In this document: piece after piece, positions 43,028 to 51,602 of the stretch | Numbering within the stretch: position 1 is the first letter of the stretch | Layout: each line of letters begins with the position of its first letter | From: an uncultured Paracoccaceae bacterium | Lineage (GTDB): Bacteria > Pseudomonadota > Alphaproteobacteria > Rhodobacterales > Rhodobacteraceae | Direction of reading: 5' to 3' | Assembly (NCBI GenBank): GCA_947503175.1 | Contig: CANNCO010000002.1 | Coordinates: 620,001-684,000, forward strand | Length of the DNA: 64,000 bases | Translations under genes and position numbers: made by a program | Notes under the pieces: generated by a model | What the model was told of the DNA's origin: nothing | The model's database searches: none | What the model saw: the letters and a program-made list of their open reading frames with translations, nothing else

Positions 43028-43831
43028 CTATATCATCCCGCGCGCGATATGCTCGATCTGCCGGGCGGTTCCAAGAAGCCGCGGACCAAGATCGGATTTC
43101 AGCCGTTCGGTCGTCACGATGGACCTCAGCCCACCCACATTGATGGCATAGCTGGGCGTACCGTCCGGTCTGCGGATCACCGCTCCGGCAGAGTTGGCCT
43201 CTGAAATCCAGTCCCCGCCGCTCAGCGCAAAGCCATGCTCCTCGGCGCTCCGGATGGCGGCGCGCATGGTCTTCTCGATCTCGGGCCATTCCGCGCCGTA
43301 ATCCGCCTTGCATTGCGAAATCAGACGTTCGCGCGCCGCCTCGGGCAGGGCCGCGAGATAGGCACGGCCCATCCCGGTAACGGGGATCGGAATGCGCGAG
43401 CCGACACCCAGCCGGATCGCCATCGAGGCGGGCGTGCGGCAGGCTTCGATATAGATGATCTCGGTGCCGTTCGGCACGCCCAGATAGACCGACGCATCGG
43501 CATAATCGGCCAGTTCCTGCATGTAGGGGCGGGCGATGTCGCGGATCTCCAGCTGCGCCATCACATCGTATCCCAATGTCAGAACGCTCGGACCAAGAGA
43601 ATACCGCCCGATATCCTCATCATGTTTCAGATAGCCAAGCTCTGTCAGGGTAAATGTCAGTCGCGACACGGTTGCCTTGGGCAGACCGACACGGGCCGCG
43701 ATTTCGGCATTTCCGATCGGTCTGTTTTCAGGCCCGAAGGCCTGCAGAACCGACAGACCCCGCGCCAGGGATGAGTTGATCCGGTAATCCTTGCTCCCGT
43801 CTTCCGGGCCCCCCTTCTTGCGCCTGACCAA
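43028..43831 (-). CDS. IclR-family transcriptional regulator (ThDP cluster)
   Basis: A 267-residue IclR regulator: winged helix SLARGLSVLQAFGPENRPIGNAEIAARVGLPKATVSRLTF and effector domain with PIPVTGMGRAYLAALP and a C-terminal SYAINVGGLRSIV. Same length and similar layout to the regulator at 29314. The start is TTG 43831 with AGGGAGA upstream. It probably controls the divergent ThDP-enzyme and epimerase operons through the A/T-rich site at 41877. It converges with the epimerase gene. Confidence 0.9.
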   Translation of the reverse strand: MVRRKKGGPEDGSKDYRINSSLARGLSVLQAFGPENRPIGNAEIAARVGLPKATVSRLTFTLTELGYLKHDEDIGRYSLGPSVLTLGYDVMAQLEIRDIARPYMQELADYADASVYLGVPNGTEIIYIEACRTPASMAIRLGVGSRIPIPVTGMGRAYLAALPEAARERLISQCKADYGAEWPEIEKTMRAAIRSAEEHGFALSGGDWISEANSAGAVIRRPDGTPSYAINVGGLRSIVTTERLKSDLGPRLLGTARQIEHIARGMI

Positions 43832-43952
43832 ACCATTCTCCCTGTCTTCTCTTCAGCCTGCGCCAAAATGGCCGATTTGCCCGGCCTTTGCCAGCATCTC
43901 GAACCGGACCGGGATTGTGCACAGGGTGCAGTGCCCCGGATGCCCCCCCGTG

Positions 43953-44702
43953 TCAGGGCAGGTTGAAGTTGAAGTCGTGACAGGTGGAACAGAAGTTTTC
44001 CGAAGGTTCGTGCTGCAAATGGCAAAGCGAACACTCCGCGAACGGTGGCCCATGCGGCGACTCGTGCGGATTGGTGGGCGACACGTCAGCCGTTTTTGCC
44101 GCCAGGGTCTCCAACGGTCCGTGGCAGGCCAGACACAGCGCCGTTCCGGGGTCTTCGGGCGGATCGGTATTCTCATGGCAGGCGGCGCAGCCGACACCGC
44201 TCAGAATATGCGTGTGACTGAGCGACAGCTTGCCCTCGAGCGAAAGCGGGCCGTCAGGAACGTGACAGGCGCGGCAGTCGTTCATGGACATACCCGCTGT
44301 GGGAGGATGGGTTTCCGACAGAACGGCGTCCCCTTCATGGCAGGATGCACAATCGTGCAACGGGTTCTGCCCCGTCACGGACGCCTCGATGACGGGATGG
44401 CGGCCCGTCCCCTGCCATACCGAGAGATTTCCGTGGGTCTGCGGTGTCGGCCCACCGCCGGACAATTGCCGGGGCCATTCTTTGCCACCCAACACGGGAT
44501 GATGCCCACCCAGCACGGGATGATTCCCATCGGCCAGCGCGACGCCAAAATGCGTATGGCCACTCCAAAGCCCGAAGGTCAGCACCGGCTCGGATCTGGG
44601 CGGACTTGCCTGAGGGCCGGCGACAAACACGGCAAGCAGCGCCAGAGTGATCGTGACAAGACAGAGCCGCAGCAACCGCCTGTGTTTTTGCTGTCCATCC
44701 AT
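43953..44702 (-). CDS. Exported hexaheme c-type cytochrome
   Basis: A 249-residue protein with an N-terminal hydrophobic anchor or signal (about residues 13-30) and six CxxCH haem-binding motifs: CASCH (118), CRACH (143), CAACH (172), CLACH (190), CSLCH (224) and CSTCH (238). Several extra His residues could be distal ligands. A His-rich tandem stretch, GNHPVLGG then HHPVLGG, precedes the haem region. ATG 44702 is chosen; a GTG at 44723 is possible. It lies 74 bp after the flavoprotein gene on the same strand, so the two probably form a split flavocytochrome c electron-transfer pair in the periplasm. Confidence 0.88.
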   Translation of the reverse strand: MDGQQKHRRLLRLCLVTITLALLAVFVAGPQASPPRSEPVLTFGLWSGHTHFGVALADGNHPVLGGHHPVLGGKEWPRQLSGGGPTPQTHGNLSVWQGTGRHPVIEASVTGQNPLHDCASCHEGDAVLSETHPPTAGMSMNDCRACHVPDGPLSLEGKLSLSHTHILSGVGCAACHENTDPPEDPGTALCLACHGPLETLAAKTADVSPTNPHESPHGPPFAECSLCHLQHEPSENFCSTCHDFNFNLP

Positions 44703-44776
44703 GCCGATACCGCCAGTGTGCAAAGCCCGCAGCCATCCGGCGCACGCGCTGCGCCGGATGGCAGTTTCCCGTTTCG

Positions 44777-46324
44777 TCAGGCCCAGTTAGGCTCAGCGGC
44801 GGCATTCCGGCCCGCGATGCGTCCAAAGACAAGGCAGTCCGCAATGGCGCAGGATCCAAGCCGCGACGCACCATGGACGCCGCCCGTCACTTCGCCCGCC
44901 GCATAAAGGCCGGGGATCGGCGCATTCGACGCCAGATCCAGCGCCTGCGCATCGGCGTTGATCCCCAACCCGCCCATCGTGTGATGGATCTTGGGTGCAA
45001 CCCGCACGGCGTAAAACGGCGCCTCGCCTGTCTTGAGCTGGTCATCCGGCATGTACCGCCCGAATTCGAGATCCTCGCCCGCATCGACGGCGGCATTGAA
45101 GTCGTCGATGGTCGCCTGAAGCGCCTCCAAGGGTATGTCATGGGCCGCTGCCATGTCCTGCAACGTCGCGTATTCCGTCAGCACTTCGGTCTCGAACAGC
45201 CGATCCAGTTTGACGCTCGGGCTCTCTGCGGCCTTCGCAAGCCCGGGGGCGTCGCAGAACACGATCGCCTTGTTGCCCGTGGCGATGATCGCATCGGACC
45301 GGGTCTTCCGGTCGGCCAGTTCGTTGACGAAACGCTTGCCTGTCTGCGTGTCGACCATCAGGCCGTTCAGCGCCGAGACACCGATCACGAAATAGGGCGC
45401 GACGCCAAAACCGCGCTCGTCGGGACTGCCCCAGGGCCCAAGCTGAATCCACGACGGCTGGACATTCACACATCCGATACGCAGCGCCTCGCGGATAGCC
45501 TCGCCGGTTGCACCCGGCTGATTGGTGGTATCGAGGTCTTCGGTCAGGCGCGGATCCTGCAACTGCCTGAACGCGACATCGTTCCCGAACCCCCCGGTCG
45601 CAAGGATAACGGCCTTGCGCGCCATGATCGTCTTCGGCGTCCCGCTGGCCTCGTCCGGAAAGCGGTATCTATCATGGACCATCACACCTTTGACCCGCCC
45701 GTCATCGTCGCGAATCAGATGCTTCAGCAGCGTGCCTGTTCTCGGCGTGACCCCAAGCTCGCCAAGGCGTTCCAGCAGGGGCACGACGATGCCGGAACCA
45801 CTGCCCGCCGCCGTGGTGTATGAGCGGGGTACGGCATGGCCGCCAAGCTGGGTCATCCCGCCATACTCGACGCCAACCTCGTCTATGGTCCATGTCAGTG
45901 TGCTGGCGGACTGCTCGGCGACGGTTCTGGCCAGTTCCACATGGTTCAGGCCCTGCCCCGCCTTCAGCATATCCTGCAGCAAAAGCTCCGACGAATCCTC
46001 GATGCCCTGTTCCGCCTGACGCGGCGAGCCCGCAACGGACAGGTAACCCCCGTTGATGATGGAGTTGCCGCCGGGCGTCCGCATCTTCTCCAGCAGGGCC
46101 ACGTCCGCACCCGCCTTGGCGGCCTCGAAGGCAGCGGCAAGCCCGGAAAATCCGGTTCCGATCACCACGACATCTACTTCCTCATCCCAGCTCTCGGGCA
46201 TCTCGCGAACCGCCGCCGTTGCCGGACCCGCAAGTGTCAGGGATGCTCCCGCCAGCGCACCTGTGCGCAACATCTGCCGCCGCGTCAGTTTCGGTCCTGT
46301 CTTCGAAGACTCGCCTTTTGCCAT
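44777..46324 (-). CDS. Tat-exported fumarate-reductase-like flavoprotein
   Basis: A 515-residue FAD protein of the fumarate reductase/urocanate reductase group. Tat signal: LTRRQMLRTGALAGASL, with a cleavage region near GPATAAV. FAD motif VVVIGTGFSGLAAAFEAAKAG. Active-site residues of the family are in place: GHAVPR, GKRFVNELADRKTRSD, PKIHHTMGGLGIN and GGVHGASRLGSCAI, which supply the substrate His and Arg pair. The start has a near-perfect AGGAGGTGA. It should accept electrons from the adjacent hexaheme protein and reduce an enoate such as fumarate, urocanate or a related acid. An FNR box precedes it. Confidence 0.9.
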   Translation of the reverse strand: MAKGESSKTGPKLTRRQMLRTGALAGASLTLAGPATAAVREMPESWDEEVDVVVIGTGFSGLAAAFEAAKAGADVALLEKMRTPGGNSIINGGYLSVAGSPRQAEQGIEDSSELLLQDMLKAGQGLNHVELARTVAEQSASTLTWTIDEVGVEYGGMTQLGGHAVPRSYTTAAGSGSGIVVPLLERLGELGVTPRTGTLLKHLIRDDDGRVKGVMVHDRYRFPDEASGTPKTIMARKAVILATGGFGNDVAFRQLQDPRLTEDLDTTNQPGATGEAIREALRIGCVNVQPSWIQLGPWGSPDERGFGVAPYFVIGVSALNGLMVDTQTGKRFVNELADRKTRSDAIIATGNKAIVFCDAPGLAKAAESPSVKLDRLFETEVLTEYATLQDMAAAHDIPLEALQATIDDFNAAVDAGEDLEFGRYMPDDQLKTGEAPFYAVRVAPKIHHTMGGLGINADAQALDLASNAPIPGLYAAGEVTGGVHGASRLGSCAIADCLVFGRIAGRNAAAEPNWA

Positions 46325-46396
46325 CTTGTCGTCACCTCCTGTCATGTTTGCACTGCCGCACCATCGTGCGCGCGGTGCGTGAAAAGCCTGACAAAA

Positions 46397-46402
46397 AGCA
46401 TA
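46397..46402 (-). promoter_or_regulatory. Putative -10 element of the flavoprotein operon
   Basis: TATGCT on the minus strand lies at the spacing from the FNR box expected of a class II FNR-activated promoter, giving a transcription start near 46390 and a leader of about 65 nt. Confidence 0.5.
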
Positions 46403-46423
46403 AGGCAAACTGGGTCAGCACCG

Positions 46424-46437
46424 TTGATGTATATCAA
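46424..46437. promoter_or_regulatory. Perfect FNR/FnrL box
   Basis: TTGATGTATATCAA matches the FNR consensus TTGAT-N4-ATCAA exactly, and the palindrome extends one pair further on each side. Its centre is about 41.5 bases from the start site implied by the downstream -10, the classical activator position. It predicts induction of the flavoprotein-cytochrome operon under low oxygen. Confidence 0.82.
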
Positions 46438-46439
46438 CG

Positions 46440-46753
46440 ATATCCGGACCTGACGAAGCTTGAACCGCGATCCGGCAAATGCCCGCCTATCGCGATCGGA
46501 ACAGACATGCTGATTGTTTTCGCGGAGGGCTGCGGAGGTCGAAAACGGCGGCTTTGTTAGGCTCGAAACCGCCACGCGGTCAGATCGGAAAACCGGTCCT
46601 CAACACTACCGCAAAGCATTTCCCGGCGGCGACGCGCCGACGCCCGCGCAGCAACCGGTCGGTGTTGGCCTTCAAAGCTCTCCCGCTGCAAGGCTTTGCC
46701 GGCCCGCCAAGGCTCCGCATTGCATCTCCCGGCGGTCCAAGGCGACTATGCAG
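46440..46753. other. Intergenic region, no gene recognised
   Basis: This stretch lies between the FNR-box promoter and the stop of the caspase-like gene. Open frames exist on both strands but have unlikely, Arg- and Pro-rich translations and no ribosome-binding sites. I see no repeat or clear terminator. Confidence 0.5.
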
Positions 46754-48376
46754 CTAGCCCGCCAGCATCCGAACCAGCGTCGCCTGCGAGACATAGCCGG
46801 TCGCCGGCAGATCCCGCGCCCGTTGATAGTTCCGGATCGCCTTGCGCGTATCGTCGTCGAACCGGCCATCCACCGCGCCGGGCTCCAGCCCCAACTGCTG
46901 CAAACGCCGCTCGACCAGAAGCCGCGTGATCGGATTGGCCGCCACGCGCGCCTCTTCGGCCCTAGCGGCCTCCAGCCGAAGCTCCTCCTCGTTGTCACCC
47001 TTCAGCGCCAGCACCCGGGTCCGCGCCTCGTCAGCAAACGCGCCTTCGGGATAGATCGCCAGATAGCGCTCATAGCCTGCCACATCGTCGCTGGCTTCGG
47101 CTGCTTCCCATTCGGCGCGGTCGGCAGCCGCCGCCGATGATTGCCGCTCCGCCTCGATCTCGTCCAGACGCCCCTGCGCCAGACCGGAAAACAGCCCGTC
47201 AGGATACCGCTCCAGATAGGTCCGCAATCCATCCTCGGTCTCGCCCCGGCCCGTCTCGCGCCAGAACGCCGAATCCAGCCGATCCGCCTCTTCCTGCCGC
47301 GCCCGCGCCTCTTCTTCCAGTTCCGCAGACCGGGTCGCCGCGGCCTCCTGCAGCCACACGATCTGATTGCCGGTCAGAAACCCGGTTACCTCGATACCCT
47401 GTTCTGCCTGCGCCGCCCGGATCGCCGCCCGTGTGCCATTCCCGAAAATCCCGTCAATCCCGCGCGGATCGAACCCGAGGATCGACAGGTTCCGCTGGAT
47501 TTCGCGCCGCGCATCCCGGTTCAGACCCAGCGCCGTCTCCGCCGCAGCCGCCCGCGCCTCGGGCGTCAGCCGCAACTCGGACAACCGCGCATTGGCGGTG
47601 TCCGCGTTGGGCCCCGACGGGTAAAGCTGCAGATAACCTTCGTAGGCGCCGATATCGTCCGCCGCCTCGGCCGCCTCCCATGCCGCCGCCTCGGCCCCGG
47701 CCCGCTCCTCGGGCGATACGGGCAGGAACGATCGGCCAACGGGCAAATACCCATACCCCACAACCGCCCCTTCGCGACCCGACACCGCCAGACCGACCGG
47801 CAGGCCCGCACCCAGAATGTCATCCGTGATCAGCGACAGGATCTCGCTCTCGGGCCCTTCGATCACGCTCACACCCTGCGCCACCTCACCGGGCAGAAAC
47901 CCCGCCTGAAGCCCGGGGCCAATGTTGCCGGTGCCGAGGGCAGGCGCCACAAACAAAAGCGCGTCACCGGGTTTGCCCGCAAGGATCGGCATCAGCGCCG
48001 ATACCGCCAGACCCTGCGCGCCCACATCAAAGATGTTGGGCCGCCGCGCATCGGTGCCCAGAACCCACGACTGAACCCCGTCCGAGACCACATGCCCCAC
48101 CAGAACGATCACCAGCCGGTCGGCCACCTCCAGATCGCCGAACCGATCCGCGAACCGGTCGTGCATCCGGTTCGCCGATGCATTGGCCAACGCCAGAACC
48201 TCGAACCCCGCCGCATCCAGCGCCTCGGACAGATTGGAGGACGCAAGGTCGGTCTCCACATCCGGGAACCGGCTATAGTTGGTGTTCGTCACGATCAGCG
48301 CCAGATCGCGCGCCATGGCCGCACTGGCGCTCAGCGCAAGCGCGCCCGCCAGAATGATCCCTAGTGTCTTTTCCAT
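46754..48376 (-). CDS. Exported caspase-like (C14) pseudo-enzyme with two peptidoglycan-binding domains
   Basis: A 540-residue protein. A signal peptide ends near AAMARD. Residues about 24-215 have the caspase-like layout (LALIVTNTNYSRFPDV, EALDAAGFEVL, VIVLVGHVVSDG with H95), but the strand that normally ends in the catalytic Cys reads LFVAPALGTG, with no Cys. Two PG_binding_1 domains follow (about 288-335 and 480-540; IDGIFGNGTRAAIR and VDGRFDDDTRKAIR). Three TPR-like repeats carry Y-x2-YL-x2-YP-x-G or a close variant. It is probably a non-catalytic periplasmic cell-wall-associated scaffold. Function unknown. Confidence 0.82.
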   Translation of the reverse strand: MEKTLGIILAGALALSASAAMARDLALIVTNTNYSRFPDVETDLASSNLSEALDAAGFEVLALANASANRMHDRFADRFGDLEVADRLVIVLVGHVVSDGVQSWVLGTDARRPNIFDVGAQGLAVSALMPILAGKPGDALLFVAPALGTGNIGPGLQAGFLPGEVAQGVSVIEGPESEILSLITDDILGAGLPVGLAVSGREGAVVGYGYLPVGRSFLPVSPEERAGAEAAAWEAAEAADDIGAYEGYLQLYPSGPNADTANARLSELRLTPEARAAAAETALGLNRDARREIQRNLSILGFDPRGIDGIFGNGTRAAIRAAQAEQGIEVTGFLTGNQIVWLQEAAATRSAELEEEARARQEEADRLDSAFWRETGRGETEDGLRTYLERYPDGLFSGLAQGRLDEIEAERQSSAAAADRAEWEAAEASDDVAGYERYLAIYPEGAFADEARTRVLALKGDNEEELRLEAARAEEARVAANPITRLLVERRLQQLGLEPGAVDGRFDDDTRKAIRNYQRARDLPATGYVSQATLVRMLAG

Positions 48377-48405
48377 GGCTCCGTCCTCCGCTGTGGCGAC
48401 CCCGA

Positions 48406-49611
48406 TCAGTCGTAGCTCCGCTGGTCGTCGATCACCTTGCCATCATTGGGCAGGCTGCCCGGTGCCACAAGCTCCACCTTACCACGCAGCTTCATCACCT
48501 CGGCCACACTGGCGGCATACCGCTCAGGCTCGCACTGTTCCGTCTCGACCTGCACTACCATGACATCATGTGCACCGTCGCGCCGGGCGACAATCCGCGC
48601 ACGGGCCACCTCCGGATGACGCACCACGAAGTCGGCGACCTGCTCGGGTCGCACGAACATGCCCTTGATCTTGGTCGTCTGGTCGGCCCGGCCCATCCAG
48701 CCCTTGATCCGCATATTCGTCCGTCCGCACGGGCTTTCACCGGGAAGAACTGCCGAAAGGTCCCCGGTCGCAAACCGAATCAGAGGGTAATCGGGGTTCA
48801 GCGCCGTGACCACGACCTCGCCCACCTCACCCTCCGGCACCGGATCGCCGGTGCCCGGGCGCACGATCTCGACGATCACACCTTCATCCACGATCAAGCC
48901 GTCCGTCGCCGGGCTTTCATAGGCGATATGCCCCAGATCGGCGGTGCCATAGCATTGCAGACAGGAGATCCCCCGTTCGGCATAGGCCTCTCGGAGGGTC
49001 GCAAACAAAGCCCCGCCCGAAACGCAAGCTTTCGTGAAACTCAACGCCATCCCCGCGGCATCCGCCGCCTCGAGGATCGCCATCAGGTAATCCGGCGTGC
49101 CCGCATAGGCCGAACAGCCGATGTCATGGGCCGCCCGCGCCTGCAACTCGGTCTGCCCGGTGCCGGCCGGAAACACGGTGGCCCCGACCGCCCGCGCGCC
49201 GTTTTCGAACATCAGCCCCGCGGGCGTCATGTGATAGGAAAAGCAGTTCTGCACCACATCACCCGCACCGATCCCGGCGGCGTGCAGGAACCGCCCGAAC
49301 CGCCACCAGTCCTGCGACACACCGCCCGGCTCGTAAATCGGCCCCGGGGACTGAAACACATGGGCAAACCCCTCCGGCCGCCCTGCGTAACCGCCAAAGG
49401 GCCGGCCCGGCGCCTGCGCCTCCAGCAGCGCGGGCTTGCGCAGGACCGGCAGCCCCGCCAGATCGCTCAGATCGGTCAGGGCACTGTCCGACAGCCCGGC
49501 ATTCCCGGGAAGCGTACGCGCACGCTCTATTTGCACCTGCAGCATCCGCAGATGATCCGCCGCACGCGCATCGGCACTTCTCACTTCCAGCTCATCGTAA
49601 AAATCTTTCAT
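48406..49611 (-). CDS. AMP-forming acid-CoA ligase, phenylacetate-CoA ligase (PaaK)-like
   Basis: A 401-residue ANL-superfamily ligase of the PaaK type. The first domain has the FSYHMTPAGLMFENGARAVGA region of PaaK proteins and LQCYGTADLGHIAYES as the A5 motif. The C-terminal domain has LIRFATGDLSAVL and RIKGWMGRADQTTKIKGMFVRPEQV with the hinge and adenylation residues. It would activate an aromatic or other carboxylic acid with ATP and CoA. It diverges from the duplicated-domain gene. Proximity to a Liv-type importer suggests they act on the same imported acid. Confidence 0.87.
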   Translation of the reverse strand: MKDFYDELEVRSADARAADHLRMLQVQIERARTLPGNAGLSDSALTDLSDLAGLPVLRKPALLEAQAPGRPFGGYAGRPEGFAHVFQSPGPIYEPGGVSQDWWRFGRFLHAAGIGAGDVVQNCFSYHMTPAGLMFENGARAVGATVFPAGTGQTELQARAAHDIGCSAYAGTPDYLMAILEAADAAGMALSFTKACVSGGALFATLREAYAERGISCLQCYGTADLGHIAYESPATDGLIVDEGVIVEIVRPGTGDPVPEGEVGEVVVTALNPDYPLIRFATGDLSAVLPGESPCGRTNMRIKGWMGRADQTTKIKGMFVRPEQVADFVVRHPEVARARIVARRDGAHDVMVVQVETEQCEPERYAASVAEVMKLRGKVELVAPGSLPNDGKVIDDQRSYD

Positions 49612-49756
49612 AGCCAGTCTCTTAAAGCCTCATTGGCGAAACAACGCCTGCAAAACAGCTTGCGACAGCATGTTCCATTGATCGCTGCAGTGCAGCATAA
49701 TAAAATCCTCACATTGGATGATCGGTCCCCAAGGGGACCGCAGCAAAGGATTTCGA

Positions 49757-50599
49757 ATGCAGAACGTTACCGTCGACGAGATCGAGTTTACACCCGAAGG
49801 CATCGATACCCGCCTCGGGTTCCTTGAAGACAAGATGATTTTCGAGGTCGACCTGTCCCATGTCCATTTCCACAACACCGCCGATGTGAACGCCTTCTAC
49901 GACCGGTGCGAAGAGCGCGTCGACGCCACCGGAGAGCCGCTTTGGTTCTTCATGATCAACTATCAGGGCTGCCGGATCGACCCCCATGCGTGGATCGCAT
50001 TCTCGCGCCGCGGAAAGACGCTCAACAAGGCCCACTCCATGGGCTCTGTCCGCTATGACGCCTCGCCCGAGACGCGCGCCCAGATCGAACGTGCCGCCGG
50101 GACCGACGCCTTCGATCCCAACCTCTTCGCCACCCGCGACGCGGCCATCGCCCGGATCGCCGAACTGCCCTCCCAGCGGCGGGAAAAGATCATCCATGAA
50201 CCCAACTACACCCGGGCCGATTTCGAACCGCGGATCGAGTTCCTGCTGCAGGACCGGATCATGCTGGTCGATTTCTCCGATTTCACCTTCCATCACGCCC
50301 GCGACGTCGACGACTTCTATGATTACATCGAAGAGCTGATCAAAAAGACCGACCGCAAGTGGTACTTTCTCGTGAACTACAATAACTGCCGGATCGAACC
50401 GGCCGCCTGGGTCGAATATGCCCGGCGCGGCAAACGGCTCAACATCGCCGCCTCGCTGGGGTCGGTCCGCTACGCGGCAGGGTCCGAGACCGAGGCCGAG
50501 ATCCGGCTTCGCGCCGAAAGCCAGGACTTCCGCCCCAATATCCGCAACACCCGGGAAGAGGCGCTCGCGCGGATCGCCGAGATGAAGGTCGAGGGCTGA
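49757..50599 (+). CDS. Unknown protein with two tandem homologous domains
   Basis: A 280-residue soluble protein built of two clearly related halves, about residues 19-137 and 159-277. Each half has an FL-x-D segment, an H-rich strand (VHFHNTADV / FTFHHARDV), WFF-or-YFL-x-x-NY, the block CRI-[DE]-P-x-AW, RRGK, and S-x-GSVRY. ATG 49757 has AAAGGA upstream; an earlier in-frame start is less likely. No signal peptide or membrane segment. I do not recognise the family. The repeated Cys, Trp and GSVRY signature suggests a ligand-binding or STAS-like fold, but this is speculative. It diverges from the PaaK-like gene. Confidence 0.78.
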   Translation: MQNVTVDEIEFTPEGIDTRLGFLEDKMIFEVDLSHVHFHNTADVNAFYDRCEERVDATGEPLWFFMINYQGCRIDPHAWIAFSRRGKTLNKAHSMGSVRYDASPETRAQIERAAGTDAFDPNLFATRDAAIARIAELPSQRREKIIHEPNYTRADFEPRIEFLLQDRIMLVDFSDFTFHHARDVDDFYDYIEELIKKTDRKWYFLVNYNNCRIEPAAWVEYARRGKRLNIAASLGSVRYAAGSETEAEIRLRAESQDFRPNIRNTREEALARIAEMKVEG

Positions 50600-50618
50600 C
50601 GCCCGGGTCATCGCCGGC

Positions 50619-51599
50619 TCAGACACTCAGCACCACCGTACCCAGCTTGTCGCCCGCTGCGACCCTGTCATGGGCCGCCGCCGCACCGGCCAGCCCGCCG
50701 CCCGGCACAACGGCATGGCTCAACGCGCCCGCCTCCAGCCACGCGGCAATCGCAGCCTCGCCCATCCGCCGCGCCTCATCCGGAATCAGATAGGCGATCA
50801 GCATCCGCAGCGTCACATTACGGAACATGAAGGGATAGAACTGCAACTCCGGCGCCATCACGCTGGCCGAGGCATAGGAGGCAATCACACCCCCGGGCCG
50901 GATCAGCGCCAGCGCATCCGCCTGATTGGCACCAAAATCCACCTCGACGATCCGGTCGACCCCCGCACCGCCGGTCATCTCCATCACCGCCGCAGCAACC
51001 GACGTTTCGCGGTAGTTCACCCACTCCGCCGCCCCTGAATGCGCCGCCTTCTCGGGCGAGGACACCGTCGTGATCACGCGCGCCCCGGCCAAGGCCGCCA
51101 TCTGGCAGGCATAGCGCGCCACCGTCCCGGCCCCGCCGGTCACCAGAACCGTCTGCCCCTCCAGCCGCAGCCGGTCGCCGAAAAGCGCATACCACGCCGT
51201 CATCGCCGGGATGCCCATACAGGCGCCTTCCTCGAACGTCGCCGCATCCGGCAGAACCACCGCCTGCGCCTCGGGCACGGCGATCAGTTCGGCGGCCGTC
51301 CCCTGCGCCCGCTCCCACTGCCCGTTCCAGATCCAGACCCGCTGACCGACGCGATGGTCATCCACCCCGTCGCCCACGGCCTCGATCACGCCCGCCCCGT
51401 CCGAATGGGGCACGATCCGCGGAAACGCCATCTTCGCGCCGGGCCGCGCCCCGGCCCGCAGCTTCACATCCGACGGATTTACCCCCGACGCCCGGAGGCG
51501 CACCAGAACCTCACCCCGCGCGGGCACCGGATCAGGCATCTCGCCCAGGGTCAGAACCTCGCCCGCGGGCCCGAACCCCTCATACCAGACGGCCTTCAT
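50619..51599 (-). CDS. NADPH:quinone oxidoreductase, zinc-type MDR family
   Basis: A 326-residue quinone-oxidoreductase-like MDR protein. N-terminal KAVWYEGFGPAGEVLTLGEMPDP and LRASGVNPSDVKLR are typical of the Qor group, and the Rossmann part has VLVTGGAGTVARYACQMAALAGARVI. The zinc ligands of alcohol dehydrogenases are absent, as expected for this group. It starts three bases after the livF stop, so it ends the Liv operon. It may reduce an enoyl or quinone intermediate of the imported compound. Confidence 0.87.
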   Translation of the reverse strand: MKAVWYEGFGPAGEVLTLGEMPDPVPARGEVLVRLRASGVNPSDVKLRAGARPGAKMAFPRIVPHSDGAGVIEAVGDGVDDHRVGQRVWIWNGQWERAQGTAAELIAVPEAQAVVLPDAATFEEGACMGIPAMTAWYALFGDRLRLEGQTVLVTGGAGTVARYACQMAALAGARVITTVSSPEKAAHSGAAEWVNYRETSVAAAVMEMTGGAGVDRIVEVDFGANQADALALIRPGGVIASYASASVMAPELQFYPFMFRNVTLRMLIAYLIPDEARRMGEAAIAAWLEAGALSHAVVPGGGLAGAAAAHDRVAAGDKLGTVVLSV

Positions 51600-51602
51600 G
51601 AT

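Noticed and set aside
47141-48364. A 407-residue frame opposite the caspase-like gene
   Set aside because: Arg/Gln/Pro-rich shadow without a ribosome-binding site.
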